Numbered from the stretch's first letter, positions 55,375-64,000 are shown. The stretch is 64,000 nucleotides of DNA from Mesorhizobium sp. M1B.F.Ca.ET.045.04.1.1 (GCF_003952465.1 NZ_CP034448.1:186001-250000); one strand, 5' to 3'. The notes: generated by a model not told the origin, from the sequence alone. Program-made: numbers and translations.

Positions 55375-55823
55375 ATGGCTTTGGTGATCGAAGGCGAGGA
55401 GCGGATCGCCGCACCCGTCGAGAAAGTTTGGGAAGCCCTCAATGACCCGGACATCCTCAAGGACGCCATCCCCGGCTGCAAGGCCCTGGAGAAGAAATCC
55501 AATACCGAGCTGGCCGCGACGGTGGTGCTGAAGATCGGGCCGATCAAGGCGACCTTCAACGGCGAAGTGACGCTAAAGAATCTCAAGCCGCCGCACTCCT
55601 ACACGATCCAGGGCGAAGGCAAAGGGGCATTGCCGGCTTCGCCAAGGGCGGCGCCGACGTCACCTTGGCCGCCGACGGAGCGGACACGACGATCCTGAAA
55701 TACGCCGCCAAGGCCGAAGTTGGCGGCAAGATCGCGCAGCTCGGCAGCCGGCTGATCGAATCGACCTCGAAGAAGCTCGCCGGGCAGTTTTTTTCGACGT
55801 TCGGAGAGAAGGTGGGCGGCTGA
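55375..55823 (+). pseudogene. CoxG-like SRPBCC family gene with a frameshift
   Basis: Translation from ATG 55375 reads MALVIEGEERIAAPVEKVWE and continues as a normal CoxG/SRPBCC protein to GEGKG, then leaves frame at a four-G run (55624-55627). With one more G it would continue IAGFAKGGADVTLAADGADT to LAGQFFSTFGEKVGG and stop at 55823, giving about 149 residues, normal for the family. CoxG proteins assist molybdenum CO-dehydrogenase-type enzymes or bind lipids; no cox genes are present. This is either a real pseudogene or a homopolymer sequencing error. Confidence 0.85.
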
Positions 55824-55858
55824 CGTCCCCCTCCCCCTTGAGGGGAGGGATATCCGCG

Positions 55859-57043
55859 CTACTCGAACACGATGCTTGGCACCGCGGCTTCCGCCGCGCC
55901 GCGTTCTTCCTGGACCCTTTCCCAGACCCTCGAGGCAATCTCGCGATAGATCTTGGCCTCAGCGCCGTCCGGCTTGGATGCGACAACGGGAGCGCCAGCA
56001 TCCGAGCTTTCGCGGATGCCCATCTCGAGCGGCACCTCGCCGAGGAAGGTGACGCCGAGGCGCTCGGCCTCGCGGCGCGCGCCGCCATGGCCGAAGATGT
56101 CGTAGCGCTTGCCGGTGTCCGGCGCGAGAAAATAGCTCATGTTCTCGACGATGCCGAGCAACGGCACGTCGACCTTCTTGAACATGTTGAGGCCCTTGCG
56201 GGCGTCGATCAGGGCAAGGTCCTGCGGCGTCGAGACGATGACGGCGCCGGCGAGCGGCACCTGCTGGGCCATGGTGAGTTGGGCGTCGCCGGTGCCGGGC
56301 GGCATGTCGACGACCAGCACGTCGAGCGGTCCCCATTCGACCTCGCGCAGCATCTGGGTGAGCGCCGACATCACCATCGGGCCGCGCCAGATCATCGGCG
56401 TCTCCTCATCGACGAGGAAGCCCATCGACATCACCTTGAGGCCGTAATTCTGCATCGGCTTCAGGACCTTGCCGTCTACGGTCTGGGGCCGGCCATGGAT
56501 GTTGAGCAGCCGGGGCATCGACGGTCCGTAGATGTCGGCATCTAGCACGCCGACCTTCAATCCGTTGGCGGCAAGGCCGAGCGCCAGGTTGACGGCGGTG
56601 GTCGACTTGCCGACGCCACCCTTGCCGGAAGCGACGGCGATGATCGCATCGATGCCCGGCACGCCACGCTTGCCGTGACTGTGCGAGGCCGGCGCTTGCG
56701 GCGCGGCACGCTGTGGTGCCGCCTGCGGAGCCGGCCTTGGCGGCGCTGGCTGCGGAGCCGGGCGCGGCCGCACCGGCGCTTCCATGCCGCCGCCCTTCTT
56801 CTCCGCCGTCAGCGCGACCATGGCATTGGCGACGCCCGGGATGGCCTTGACCACACGCTCGGCGGCGGCGCGCAGCGGCTCCATCTCCTGCGCGCGGGCG
56901 GCGGGCACGGTGATCGAGAAGAACACCTTGGAATCGGCGATGAAAATTTCGGAGACCAGGCCGAGGTCGACGATATTGCCGGTGAAGTCCGGCCCGTTCA
57001 CCGTCCTCAGGCGCTCGATGACGATTTCTTTGGTGACGGCCAT
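55859..57043 (-). CDS. mrp: Mrp/ApbC-type P-loop ATPase for Fe-S cluster handling
   Basis: 394 residues from the ATG at 57043. An N-terminal MIP18-like domain (about 1-85; IVIERLRTVNGPDFTGNIV) is followed by a Pro/Ala linker at about 95-125 and the ParA/Mrp ATPase: deviant Walker A ASGKGGVGKST, DADIYGPSMPRLL, and MPPGTGDAQLT. The CxxC pair needed for cluster transfer in ApbC is absent: the segment reads NMSYFLAPDTGKRYDIFG. This cysteine-less form seems common in alphaproteobacteria. Its cluster-carrier role is therefore less certain. It is a single gene convergent with the CoxG-like gene. Confidence 0.88.
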   Translation of the reverse strand: MAVTKEIVIERLRTVNGPDFTGNIVDLGLVSEIFIADSKVFFSITVPAARAQEMEPLRAAAERVVKAIPGVANAMVALTAEKKGGGMEAPVRPRPAPQPAPPRPAPQAAPQRAAPQAPASHSHGKRGVPGIDAIIAVASGKGGVGKSTTAVNLALGLAANGLKVGVLDADIYGPSMPRLLNIHGRPQTVDGKVLKPMQNYGLKVMSMGFLVDEETPMIWRGPMVMSALTQMLREVEWGPLDVLVVDMPPGTGDAQLTMAQQVPLAGAVIVSTPQDLALIDARKGLNMFKKVDVPLLGIVENMSYFLAPDTGKRYDIFGHGGARREAERLGVTFLGEVPLEMGIRESSDAGAPVVASKPDGAEAKIYREIASRVWERVQEERGAAEAAVPSIVFE

Positions 57044-57265
57044 GATCTTTTCCTCGGGCTTTGGCGTCCAGATAGTGCAGTTTCCCCCAAGAACCAAGCC
57101 GTGGAGCAATGGCTGGCCCGGTGTGCTCCGGAAAACGACGGATGGTGTCGGGTTTGCCGATCGGGATCCGGAACCTGAATTAGGCTTCGAGCTTGATCAT
57201 GGCCAAGCAGGCCGCCCGCGCTATTTCGATTGCTATCAAACGACAGCCGGAGAAGGAGACGGGTC

Positions 57266-57643
57266 ATGCTCGAAAACAGCAATGCGACAGCCAATCTCGC
57301 GGTGAAGGACCTGGAGAAGGCCAAAGCCTTCTATGAAGGCACGCTCGGCCTCAGCCAAGTCGACGATATGGACGGCGAACTGATCGTCTACAAAAGCGGC
57401 GATACCGTCGTTAATGTCTATCGTTCGCAATATGCCGGCACCAACAAGGCGACGGCGGCGACCTGGGCGGTCGGCGACCAGATCGAGCCTATCGTCAAAG
57501 CGCTGCGATCGAAGGGCGTCACCTTCGAGCACTACGATATGCCTGGACTGTCGCTCGAGGGCGACATCCACGTCGGCTCGGGCATGAAGGTCGCCTGGTT
57601 CAAGGATCCCGACGGCAACATCCTGAACCTGGTGGGCAAATAG
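57266..57643 (+). CDS. VOC (glyoxalase/bleomycin-resistance) family protein
   Basis: 125 residues from the ATG at 57266, preceded by AAGGAGAC. The fold shows two beta-alpha-beta modules: TANLAVKDLEKAKAFYEGTL and WAVGDQIEPIVKALRSKG, ending FKDPDGNILNLVGK with the usual Glu/Asn region. Cytoplasmic, of unknown substrate. Members bind metals or small toxic compounds. It is a single gene between the mrp and phosphate-transporter genes. Confidence 0.85.
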   Translation: MLENSNATANLAVKDLEKAKAFYEGTLGLSQVDDMDGELIVYKSGDTVVNVYRSQYAGTNKATAATWAVGDQIEPIVKALRSKGVTFEHYDMPGLSLEGDIHVGSGMKVAWFKDPDGNILNLVGK

Positions 57644-57671
57644 CTGCGCGGTCAGGCGGATCCGGATCGCC

Positions 57672-58676
57672 TCATCCGGCCAACCGCGTGGCGAGATAGG
57701 TGAGCGCCGAGATCGCCGCCGTTGCCGGCAGCGTGATCACCCAGGCAACGACAATGTTGCCGGCAATGCCCCAGCGCACGGCGGAAATGCGGCGGGCGGC
57801 GCCCACGCCGATGATGGCGCCGGTGATCGTGTGCGTCGTCGACACCGGGACGCCGAGCCAGGTGGCGGCAAAGAGGGTTATGGCGCCGCCGGTCTCGGCG
57901 CAAAAACCCTGCATGGGATTGAGCCGGGTGATCTTCGAGCCCATGGTGTGGACGATGCGCCAGCCGCCGAGCAACGTGCCCAGCGCCAGGGCCGACTGGC
58001 AGGTGATGACCACCCAGAGCGGCACGTAGAAGCTCTGGCCGAGCATGCCTTGCGAATAGAGCAGCACGGCGATGATGCCCATGGTCTTCTGCGCGTCATT
58101 GCCGCCGTGCCCCAGCGAATAGAGCGAGGCGGAGAAGAACTGCAGCACGCGAAAGGCGTTGTCGACGGCGAACGGCGTCTGGCGCACGAACAGCCATGAG
58201 ACGACGAGAACGAGGACGAGCGCCAGCACGAATCCGGTTGCCGGCGAAAGCACGATCGCCGCTATCGTCTTGCCCAGCCCGGACCAGACGATGGCCCCCG
58301 TGCCGGCCTTGGCGACGCCGGCGCCGACCAGCCCGCCGATCAGCGCATGCGAGCTGCTCGACGGAATGCCCGCGATCCAGGTGACGATGTTCCAGATGAT
58401 GGCGCCGACGAGCGCGGCGAAGATCACCGCCGGCGTCACGATCTCGGCATCAACGATGCCTTTTCCCACCGTCTCGGCGACATGCAGGCCGAAGAACAGG
58501 AAAGCTATGAAGTTGAAGAACGCCGCCCAGATCACCGCGTAGTGCGGCCTGAGCACGCGGGTGGAAACGATGGTCGCGATCGAGTTGGCGGCATCGTGCA
58601 GGCCATTGAGGAAATCGAAGAACAGCGCGACGGCGACGAGGCCGACCAGCAGGGGAAAGGCGATCGCGGCGTCCAT
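57672..58676 (-). CDS. Inorganic phosphate transporter, Pit family
   Basis: 334 residues with about ten helices. The duplicated family signature is visible as FLNGLHDAANSIATIVSTR near residue 25 and LGHGGNDAQKTMGIIAVLL near 190. It is a low-affinity, proton-coupled importer of metal-phosphate in the inner membrane. The DUF47 gene lies three bases upstream, a standard pairing. Confidence 0.92.
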   Translation of the reverse strand: MDAAIAFPLLVGLVAVALFFDFLNGLHDAANSIATIVSTRVLRPHYAVIWAAFFNFIAFLFFGLHVAETVGKGIVDAEIVTPAVIFAALVGAIIWNIVTWIAGIPSSSSHALIGGLVGAGVAKAGTGAIVWSGLGKTIAAIVLSPATGFVLALVLVLVVSWLFVRQTPFAVDNAFRVLQFFSASLYSLGHGGNDAQKTMGIIAVLLYSQGMLGQSFYVPLWVVITCQSALALGTLLGGWRIVHTMGSKITRLNPMQGFCAETGGAITLFAATWLGVPVSTTHTITGAIIGVGAARRISAVRWGIAGNIVVAWVITLPATAAISALTYLATRLAG

Positions 58677-58679
58677 CGC

Positions 58680-59321
58680 CTATACGTTCTCGATCACGAT
58701 GCCGCTGATCTCATTGGCGACGTCCTCGAAACGGTCGACGACCTTCTCCAGCTGGCCGTAGAACTCCGAGCCGATCAGATAGGCCATGGCATCGCTATTG
58801 CCGTGCTTCCTGAAGAGATCTTTCAGGCCCTGCTCATGCAGGTCGTCAGCCCGCCCCTCGACGCGCATGACTTCTTCGGCGATGGCGTTGAGGCGCGCGG
58901 CGTTGGCGCCGACCTTGCCGAGCAGCGGTATCGCCTCGGCGACCAGGCGGGCGGCCTGGACGATAACGCCGCCCATTTCCCGCATCAGCGGATCGAATTC
59001 CCGCATCTCGAACAGTTTTACCGTCTTGACGGCCTTGTGCATCGTGTCGATGGCGTCATCCATCGACTGGATCAGATCCTTGATGTCGCCGCGGTCGAAT
59101 GGCGTGATGAAGGAGCGCCTGACGGCAAGCAGCACCTCCGCGGTGATGCCGTCCGCTTCGTCCTCGAGATCGACGATCTTCTGGCACCAGCGGTCGATGT
59201 CCTTGCCCTGGAGAAGCTGCTCAAGGGCCTCGGCGCCGCCGACCACCGCGCGCGAATGCCGCTCGAACAGCTCGAAGAAGCGATCCTCGCGCGGCAACAG
59301 TTTGCGAAACCAACCCAGCAT
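58680..59321 (-). CDS. DUF47 family PhoU-like protein, Pit accessory
   Basis: 213 residues, all helical, from the ATG at 59321, which has GGAGG five bases upstream; ATG 59333 would add four. It shows LGWFRKLLPREDRFFELFERH, DIKDLIQSMDDAIDTMHKAV and VMRVEGRADDLHEQGLKDLF. DUF47 proteins resemble PhoU and are thought to modulate the partner Pit transporter. It is in the same operon, upstream of the transporter gene. Confidence 0.9.
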   Translation of the reverse strand: MLGWFRKLLPREDRFFELFERHSRAVVGGAEALEQLLQGKDIDRWCQKIVDLEDEADGITAEVLLAVRRSFITPFDRGDIKDLIQSMDDAIDTMHKAVKTVKLFEMREFDPLMREMGGVIVQAARLVAEAIPLLGKVGANAARLNAIAEEVMRVEGRADDLHEQGLKDLFRKHGNSDAMAYLIGSEFYGQLEKVVDRFEDVANEISGIVIENV

Positions 59322-59480
59322 CTGGTCCTCCATGCGTCCGCGTCTCCACCACATAAACCCAAGCGCAGCACGGGAAAACAGGTGAGCCGGCTTAAAAATG
59401 TGGATGAGGTTCGATTGCGTGTGTCTTGCGAAGCAAGGCGATTTCCCTGACCTTAGGCAAATCGCGGTGGATCGAATGGC

Positions 59481-60380
59481 ATGATCGACAAGCTGGAATT
59501 CTTCATCGCTTTAGCCAAGGAGGAGCATTTTGGCCGCGCGGCCGAGGTGTGCGGCGTCACCCAGCCGACACTGTCGGCCGGCATCAAGCAGCTCGAGGAG
59601 CAGCTCGGTGTGATGCTGGTGCTGCGCGGCTCGCGCTTCCAGGGCCTGACGCCGGAAGGCAGGCAGGTGCTGACGTGGGCGCGCCGCATCGTCGGCGACT
59701 CACGGACCATGCGCGAGGAAATGCGGGCGGCGCGTCACGGTCTGTCCGGCCGCATCCGCATCGCGGCCGTGCCGACAGCGCTCGCCATGGTGGCGCGGCT
59801 GACGACGCCGTTCCGCGAAAAGCATCCGGGCGTCACCTTCTCTGTCCTGTCGCGGAACTCAATCGAGGTGCTGACGCTGCTCGGCAATCTCGATGTCGAT
59901 GCCGGCATCACCTATCTCGACAACGAGCCGCTGGGGCGGGTGACGAGCGTGCCGCTCTATGACGAGCGCTACCAACTGATCACGGCGGTCGGGAACCCTT
60001 ATTCCGACCGCGACAAAGTGACGTGGGCCGAGATAAGCCAGCTGCCGCTCTGCCTTCTGACGCCGGACATGCAGAACCGGCGCATCATCGACCAGCATCT
60101 GGCGGAAGCCGGCGTGCAGGTGCGGCCGACGCTGGAATCCAACTCGATGATCGTCTTGTTCTCGCATATCCGGACCGGCAAATGGTCGTCGATCATGCCG
60201 CTCAACCTTGCGGAAACGTTCGGTTTTTCCGAGCCTATCCGGGCCATTCCGATCGTCGAGCCGGATGCCAGCCACACGGTCGGGCTGGTGGCGGCGCCGC
60301 GCGAGCCGCACACGCCGCTGGTGCAGGCGCTGCTGGACGAGGCGATGGCGCTGGCAGACGATTTCCGCGCCCACCGCTAG
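59481..60380 (+). CDS. LysR family regulator, probable formate dehydrogenase regulator
   Basis: 299 residues. The HTH is at about 1-60 (KLEFFIALAKEEHFGRAAEV, then VTQPTLSAGIKQLEEQLGV). The effector-binding domain begins at about 90 (GRIRIAAVPTALAMVARLTT). It lies directly upstream of fdsG in the same direction, as an FdsR-type regulator does in other bacteria, with a perfect palindrome between the genes. I infer control of formate oxidation genes. The inducer is unknown. Confidence 0.87.
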   Translation: MIDKLEFFIALAKEEHFGRAAEVCGVTQPTLSAGIKQLEEQLGVMLVLRGSRFQGLTPEGRQVLTWARRIVGDSRTMREEMRAARHGLSGRIRIAAVPTALAMVARLTTPFREKHPGVTFSVLSRNSIEVLTLLGNLDVDAGITYLDNEPLGRVTSVPLYDERYQLITAVGNPYSDRDKVTWAEISQLPLCLLTPDMQNRRIIDQHLAEAGVQVRPTLESNSMIVLFSHIRTGKWSSIMPLNLAETFGFSEPIRAIPIVEPDASHTVGLVAAPREPHTPLVQALLDEAMALADDFRAHR

Positions 60381-60405
60381 GCTAGACAATGCTGACCGGT
60401 CGCTT

Positions 60406-60426
60406 TTGATAGAAATTTTCTATCAA
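60406..60426. promoter_or_regulatory. 21-bp palindrome in the LysR-fdsG gap
   Basis: Perfect 10-bp arms, TTGATAGAAA and TTTCTATCAA, with a one-base centre. It lies 26 bases after the LysR stop and 149 before the fdsG start. It contains a T-N11-A core and is a strong candidate binding site for the LysR protein. The absence of a following T-run argues against a terminator. Confidence 0.65.
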
Positions 60427-60574
60427 GCAACGGAACGGCTTTATTGATCTCGGGGGTTTCCTCTGATTTCGTAAGGACTTAGCGATAATGCGCCCTGTGC
60501 ATGTCGTTGCCCCAAAACCGCTCTATATCTTGGGGTGACATATATCGGGCCGCCATGACCAGGGAGGGCGCTGC

Positions 60575-61054
60575 ATGACGGTGCAGCCTGCAAGTACCGA
60601 GATCGCGTCACGCATTGCGGCGATCATCGAGGAGTTGAAGGACCTCGAAGGTCCGCTGCTGCCGATCCTGCACGGCATCCAGGAAGAGTTCGGACACGTG
60701 CCGCAGGCCGCACTGCCGGTCATCGCCGACGGGCTGAACCTTTCCAGGGCCGAAGTTCACGGCGTCGTCACCTTTTATCACGATTTCCGCGCGCAACCCG
60801 CAGGCCGGCACGTGCTGAAGCTATGCCAGGCGGAAGCCTGCCAGTCGATGGGCTCGGATGCTGTCGCCGCCAAGGTCAAGCAATTGCTCGGCATCGATTT
60901 TCACGAGACCGCCCGTGACGGATCGGTTACACTGGAGCCAGTCTACTGCCTCGGGCTTTGCGCCTGCTCGCCGTCGGCGATGCTCGACGGCGAAGTGATC
61001 GGCCGGCTCGACGACGAGAAGATCGAAGAGATCGTCGCGGAGGTGCGTTCATGA
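60575..61054 (+). CDS. fdsG: NAD-dependent formate dehydrogenase, gamma subunit
   Basis: 159 residues, homologous to NuoE, with AGGGAGG upstream of the ATG. The [2Fe-2S] ligands are seen in KLCQAEACQSMG and VYCLGLCACSPSAM. It is part of the soluble cytoplasmic FdsABG complex that passes electrons from formate to NAD+. Its stop overlaps the fdsB start (ATGA). Confidence 0.92.
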   Translation: MTVQPASTEIASRIAAIIEELKDLEGPLLPILHGIQEEFGHVPQAALPVIADGLNLSRAEVHGVVTFYHDFRAQPAGRHVLKLCQAEACQSMGSDAVAAKVKQLLGIDFHETARDGSVTLEPVYCLGLCACSPSAMLDGEVIGRLDDEKIEEIVAEVRS

Positions 61055-62607
61055 TCCCGCGCATCTATATCCCCGCGGATTCCGGCGCGCTGGCGCTCGG
61101 CGCCGAAAAGGTCGCCAGGGCGATCGAGAAGGAGCTCAAGGAGCGCGGCGTCGAGGCCAAGATCGTGCGCAACGGCTCGCGCGGCGCCTATTTCCTCGAG
61201 CCGATGGTCGAGGTGGCGACCGCCGAGGGCCGCGTCGCCTATGGGCCGGTGAAGCCGTCGGACGTCAAAAGCCTGTTCGACAGCGGCTTCCTCAAGGGCG
61301 GCCATCACAAGCGCTGGCTCGGCGCGCCCGACAAGATCCCCTTCCTCGCCAAGCAGACGCGGCTGACCTTCGCCCGCTGCGGCGTCACCGATCCGCTGTC
61401 GCTCGACAGCTACAAATCGCATGGCGGCCTGAAGGGCCTTGAGAACGCGGTCGCCATGGCGCCCGCCGACATCGTCAACCAAGTTACCGAATCCGGCCTG
61501 CGCGGCCGCGGCGGCGCCGGCTTCCCGACCGGCATCAAGTGGAAGACGGTGCTGGATACCAAATCCGACCAAAAATACATCGTCTGCAACGCCGACGAGG
61601 GCGACAGCGCCACCTTCGCCGACCGCATGATCATGGAAGGCGATCCCTTCGTGCTGATCGAGGGCATGGCGATCGCCGGCATCGCCACCGGTGCGACCAA
61701 GGGTTTTGTCTATATCCGTTCGGAATATCCACACGCCGTCGCGACGATGAACAAGGCCGTCGCGATCGCCCGCAAGGCGGGCGTGCTCGGCGTCAACGTG
61801 CTGGGTTCTCCCAACGCTTTCGACATGGAAATCCGCGTCGGCGCCGGCGCCTATGTCTGCGGCGAGGAAACCTCGCTCTTGAACAGCCTCGAAGGCAAGC
61901 GCGGCGTGGTGCGCGCCAAGCCGCCGCTGCCGGCCATCCAGGGCTTGTTCGGCAAGCCGACGGTGATCAACAACGTGATCAGCCTAGCCTCCGTGCCGAT
62001 CATCATGGACAAGGGCGCCGCCTACTACAAGGATTTCGGCATGGGCCGCTCGCGCGGCACGATCCCGATCCAGATCGCCGGCAACGTCAAGCATGGCGGC
62101 CTGTTCGAGACGGCCTTCGGCCTAACGCTGGGCGAGATCGTCGACGAGATCGGCGGCGGCACGGCTTCGGGCCGTCCGGTGAAGGCGGTGCAGGTCGGCG
62201 GCCCGCTCGGGGCCTATTTCCCGCGCGCTCTTTTCGACACGCCGTTCGACTACGAAGAATTCGCCAAGCGCGACGGGCTGATCGGCCATGCCGGCATCAC
62301 CGTTTTCGACGACACCGCCGACATGCTGAAGCAGGCGCGATTCGCCATGGAATTCTGCGCCATCGAAAGTTGCGGCAAGTGCACGCCCTGCCGCATCGGC
62401 TCGACGCGCGGCATTGAGGTTCTCGACAAGGTCGCCGCCGGCATCGAGGCGGAGAAGAACCTCGCTTTGGTCACCGACCTCTGCAACACGATGAAGTTCG
62501 GATCGCTCTGCGCGCTGGGCGGCTTCACGCCCTACCCGGTGATGAGCTCGATCACGCACTTCCCCGAGGATTTCAAGCCGGCGCCGGCGCGCGCGGCTGC
62601 TGAATAG
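61051..62607 (+). CDS. fdsB: NAD-dependent formate dehydrogenase, beta subunit
   Basis: 518 residues. An N-terminal thioredoxin-like part (about 1-110) is followed by the NuoF-like diaphorase: FMN/NADH site GLRGRGGAGFPTGIKWK, YIVCNADEGDSATF, AYVCGEETSLL and the 4Fe-4S ligands IESCGKCTPCRIGST with a later Cys in FGSLCALGG. It transfers electrons from the Fe-S chain to NAD+. The start is coupled to fdsG; fdsA follows after 10 bases. Confidence 0.94.
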   Translation: MIPRIYIPADSGALALGAEKVARAIEKELKERGVEAKIVRNGSRGAYFLEPMVEVATAEGRVAYGPVKPSDVKSLFDSGFLKGGHHKRWLGAPDKIPFLAKQTRLTFARCGVTDPLSLDSYKSHGGLKGLENAVAMAPADIVNQVTESGLRGRGGAGFPTGIKWKTVLDTKSDQKYIVCNADEGDSATFADRMIMEGDPFVLIEGMAIAGIATGATKGFVYIRSEYPHAVATMNKAVAIARKAGVLGVNVLGSPNAFDMEIRVGAGAYVCGEETSLLNSLEGKRGVVRAKPPLPAIQGLFGKPTVINNVISLASVPIIMDKGAAYYKDFGMGRSRGTIPIQIAGNVKHGGLFETAFGLTLGEIVDEIGGGTASGRPVKAVQVGGPLGAYFPRALFDTPFDYEEFAKRDGLIGHAGITVFDDTADMLKQARFAMEFCAIESCGKCTPCRIGSTRGIEVLDKVAAGIEAEKNLALVTDLCNTMKFGSLCALGGFTPYPVMSSITHFPEDFKPAPARAAAE

Positions 62608-62617
62608 GAGCTGGCAG

Positions 62618-64000
62618 ATGAACATCAAAGCCGACTTCCCGACACTCATCGAAGAAATCGACTACGGCACGCCCGAGTCGAAAGCGACGAAGCAGGTCAC
62701 GCTGACGGTCGACGGCCAAAGCATCACCGTGCCGGAAGGCACCTCGATCATGCGCGCGGCGATGGAAGGCGGGGTCGAGATCCCGAAGCTGTGCGCCACC
62801 GACATGCTGGACTCCTTCGGCTCCTGCCGCGTCTGCCTGGTCGAGATCGAAGGCCGCGGCGGCACGCCCGCTTCCTGCACGACGCCGGTCGGCGAAGGCA
62901 TGGTGGTGCGCACGCAGTCCGACCGGCTCGACGCGATCCGCCGCGGCGTCATGGAGCTCTATGTCTCCGACCATCCGAGCGGCTGGAACGAGAAGGCCGG
63001 CACCGGCGCCAGCGAGTTCGACGCGGTGGCGAAATCGGTCGGCCTCGCCGAGAACCGTTACGGCGTCGAGGGCCGCAACCACGTCAAGGAAGAAGGTGGC
63101 GTCGCGCCAGGCCATGGCTCGTTAGCCGTCGACTACATCGCCCGCGACGAATCCAACCCCTATTTCACCTACGATCCGGCCCAGTGCATCGTCTGCTCGC
63201 GCTGCGTGCGCGCCTGCGAAGAGGTGCAGGGCACATTCGCGCTGACCATCGAGGGCCGCGGCTTCGAGTCGCGCATGGTCGCCGGCATGCATGAGGACTT
63301 CATCGCTTCCGAGTGCGTCTCCTGCGGCGCCTGCGTGCAGGCCTGCCCGACCGACGCGCTGCGCGAGAAGACGGTGCTCGAGAAGGGCATGCCGGAGCGC
63401 TCTGCCGTCACCACCTGCGCCTATTGCGGCGTCGGCTGCTCGTTCAAGGCCGAGGTGAAGGGTGACGAGGTCATCCGCATGATGCCCTACAAGGACGGCA
63501 AGGCCAACCACGGCCATTCCTGCGTGAAGGGCCGCTTCGCCTATGGCTATGCCACGCACAAGGACCGCATCCTGTCGCCGATGGTCCGCGACAAGATCAC
63601 CGATCCGTGGCGCGAAGTGAGCTGGGAGGAGGCGATCGCCCATACGGCGAAGGAATTCCGCCGCATCCAGTATCAGTACGGACGCGGCTCCATCGGCGGC
63701 ATCACCTCCTCGCGCTGCACGAACGAGGAGACCTATCTCGTCCAGAAGCTGGTGCGGCAGGGCTTCCGTAACAACAATGTCGATACCTGCGCGCGCGTCT
63801 GCCATTCGCCGACCGGCTACGGGCTCGGCCAGACCTACGGCACGTCGGCCGGCACGCAGGATTTCGACTCGGTCGAATTCACCGACGTCGCCGTCATCAT
63901 CGGCGCCAACCCGGCTTCCGCGCATCCGGTCTTCGCCTCGCGGCTGAAGAAGCGGCTGCGCCAGGGCGCCAAGCTGATCGTACTCGATCCGCGCCGCACC
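62618..64000 (+). CDS. fdsA: NAD-dependent formate dehydrogenase, alpha subunit (5' part)
   Basis: 461 codons are visible and the gene runs off the right edge (full subunits are about 950 residues). TAGGAG precedes the ATG. The N-terminal [2Fe-2S] ferredoxin domain has FGSCRVCLVEIEG, then the 4Fe-4S motifs CIVCSRCVRACEEVQG and CVSCGACVQACPTDAL, then the molybdopterin domain with TTCAYCGVGCSFKAEV. The residue at the active centre is Cys (NVDTCARVCHSPTGYG), so this is not a selenoenzyme. It oxidises formate to CO2 at a bis-MGD Mo centre. Confidence 0.95.
   Translation, partial: MNIKADFPTLIEEIDYGTPESKATKQVTLTVDGQSITVPEGTSIMRAAMEGGVEIPKLCATDMLDSFGSCRVCLVEIEGRGGTPASCTTPVGEGMVVRTQSDRLDAIRRGVMELYVSDHPSGWNEKAGTGASEFDAVAKSVGLAENRYGVEGRNHVKEEGGVAPGHGSLAVDYIARDESNPYFTYDPAQCIVCSRCVRACEEVQGTFALTIEGRGFESRMVAGMHEDFIASECVSCGACVQACPTDALREKTVLEKGMPERSAVTTCAYCGVGCSFKAEVKGDEVIRMMPYKDGKANHGHSCVKGRFAYGYATHKDRILSPMVRDKITDPWREVSWEEAIAHTAKEFRRIQYQYGRGSIGGITSSRCTNEETYLVQKLVRQGFRNNNVDTCARVCHSPTGYGLGQTYGTSAGTQDFDSVEFTDVAVIIGANPASAHPVFASRLKKRLRQGAKLIVLDPRRT

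Noticed and set aside
62618..64000. Selenocysteine in the formate dehydrogenase alpha subunit
   Set aside because: The active-centre position is an ordinary Cys codon (TCARVCHS) and there is no in-frame TGA in the visible part.

Overview
The window looks like about 64 kb of chromosome from a Mesorhizobium-like member of the Rhizobiales. It is GC-rich and densely packed, with many ATGA-type start/stop overlaps. The gene set fits that group: a class III cyclase fused to TolB-like and TPR regions, GCG_CRPN-type secreted peptides, an FdsGBA formate dehydrogenase, large peptide-type ABC importers, a xylonate-dehydratase-type IlvD/Edd enzyme and families of palindromic intergenic repeats. I see no rRNA, tRNA, CRISPR array or prophage. 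All family calls come from reading motifs; no database search was run.

Left part (1-10 kb): a nucleotide cyclase, an orphan Flp pilin with its own terminator, an EF-hand protein, an ECF sigma factor followed by a membrane protein and a CnrX/CpxP-like periplasmic sensor, a DUF1800/DUF1501 pair, two GCG_CRPN peptides and a flavin-binding pyridoxamine-oxidase-like protein. This last gene sits behind a perfect FNR/FixK box.

Central catabolic region (10-31 kb): two divergent transcription units. The minus-strand unit holds a cyclase-family hydrolase (kynurenine formamidase / isatin hydrolase fold), a CrtI-like flavoprotein, a MarR regulator and indolepyruvate ferredoxin oxidoreductase IorA-IorB. 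The plus-strand units hold a second CrtI-like flavoprotein, a complete five-gene peptide-type ABC importer, an exported VOC protein, a 764-residue monooxygenase/old-yellow-enzyme fusion of the 2-aminobenzoyl-CoA (or salicylyl-CoA) type, an SDR, a MarR regulator, an enoyl-CoA hydratase, an acyl-CoA dehydrogenase and a RidA-like protein. I infer uptake and CoA-dependent breakdown of an indolic or anthranilate-type aromatic compound. The substrate is not proven.

31-44 kb: a GntR/FCD regulator gene and a kynureninase-like operon (kynureninase-like enzyme, amino-acid binding protein, permease, cysteine-desulfurase-like enzyme) carry the same 16-bp palindromic operator. They are now separated by an IS110-family element and a repeat. 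A second peptide-type ABC importer follows on the minus strand.

44-64 kb: an acyl-CoA ligase with a histone-H1-like N-terminus, coupled to an ETF-beta-lysine-methyltransferase-like gene; HAD phosphatase and pgi; a MocR regulator and an MttB-family methyltransferase; an IlvD/Edd dehydratase; a frameshifted CoxG-like gene; Mrp ATPase; a glyoxalase-like protein; phosphate transporter plus DUF47 partner; and a LysR regulator followed by the fdsGBA formate dehydrogenase genes, the last of which runs off the right edge. Three families of intergenic palindromic repeats (8 copies) lie between genes and operon segments.
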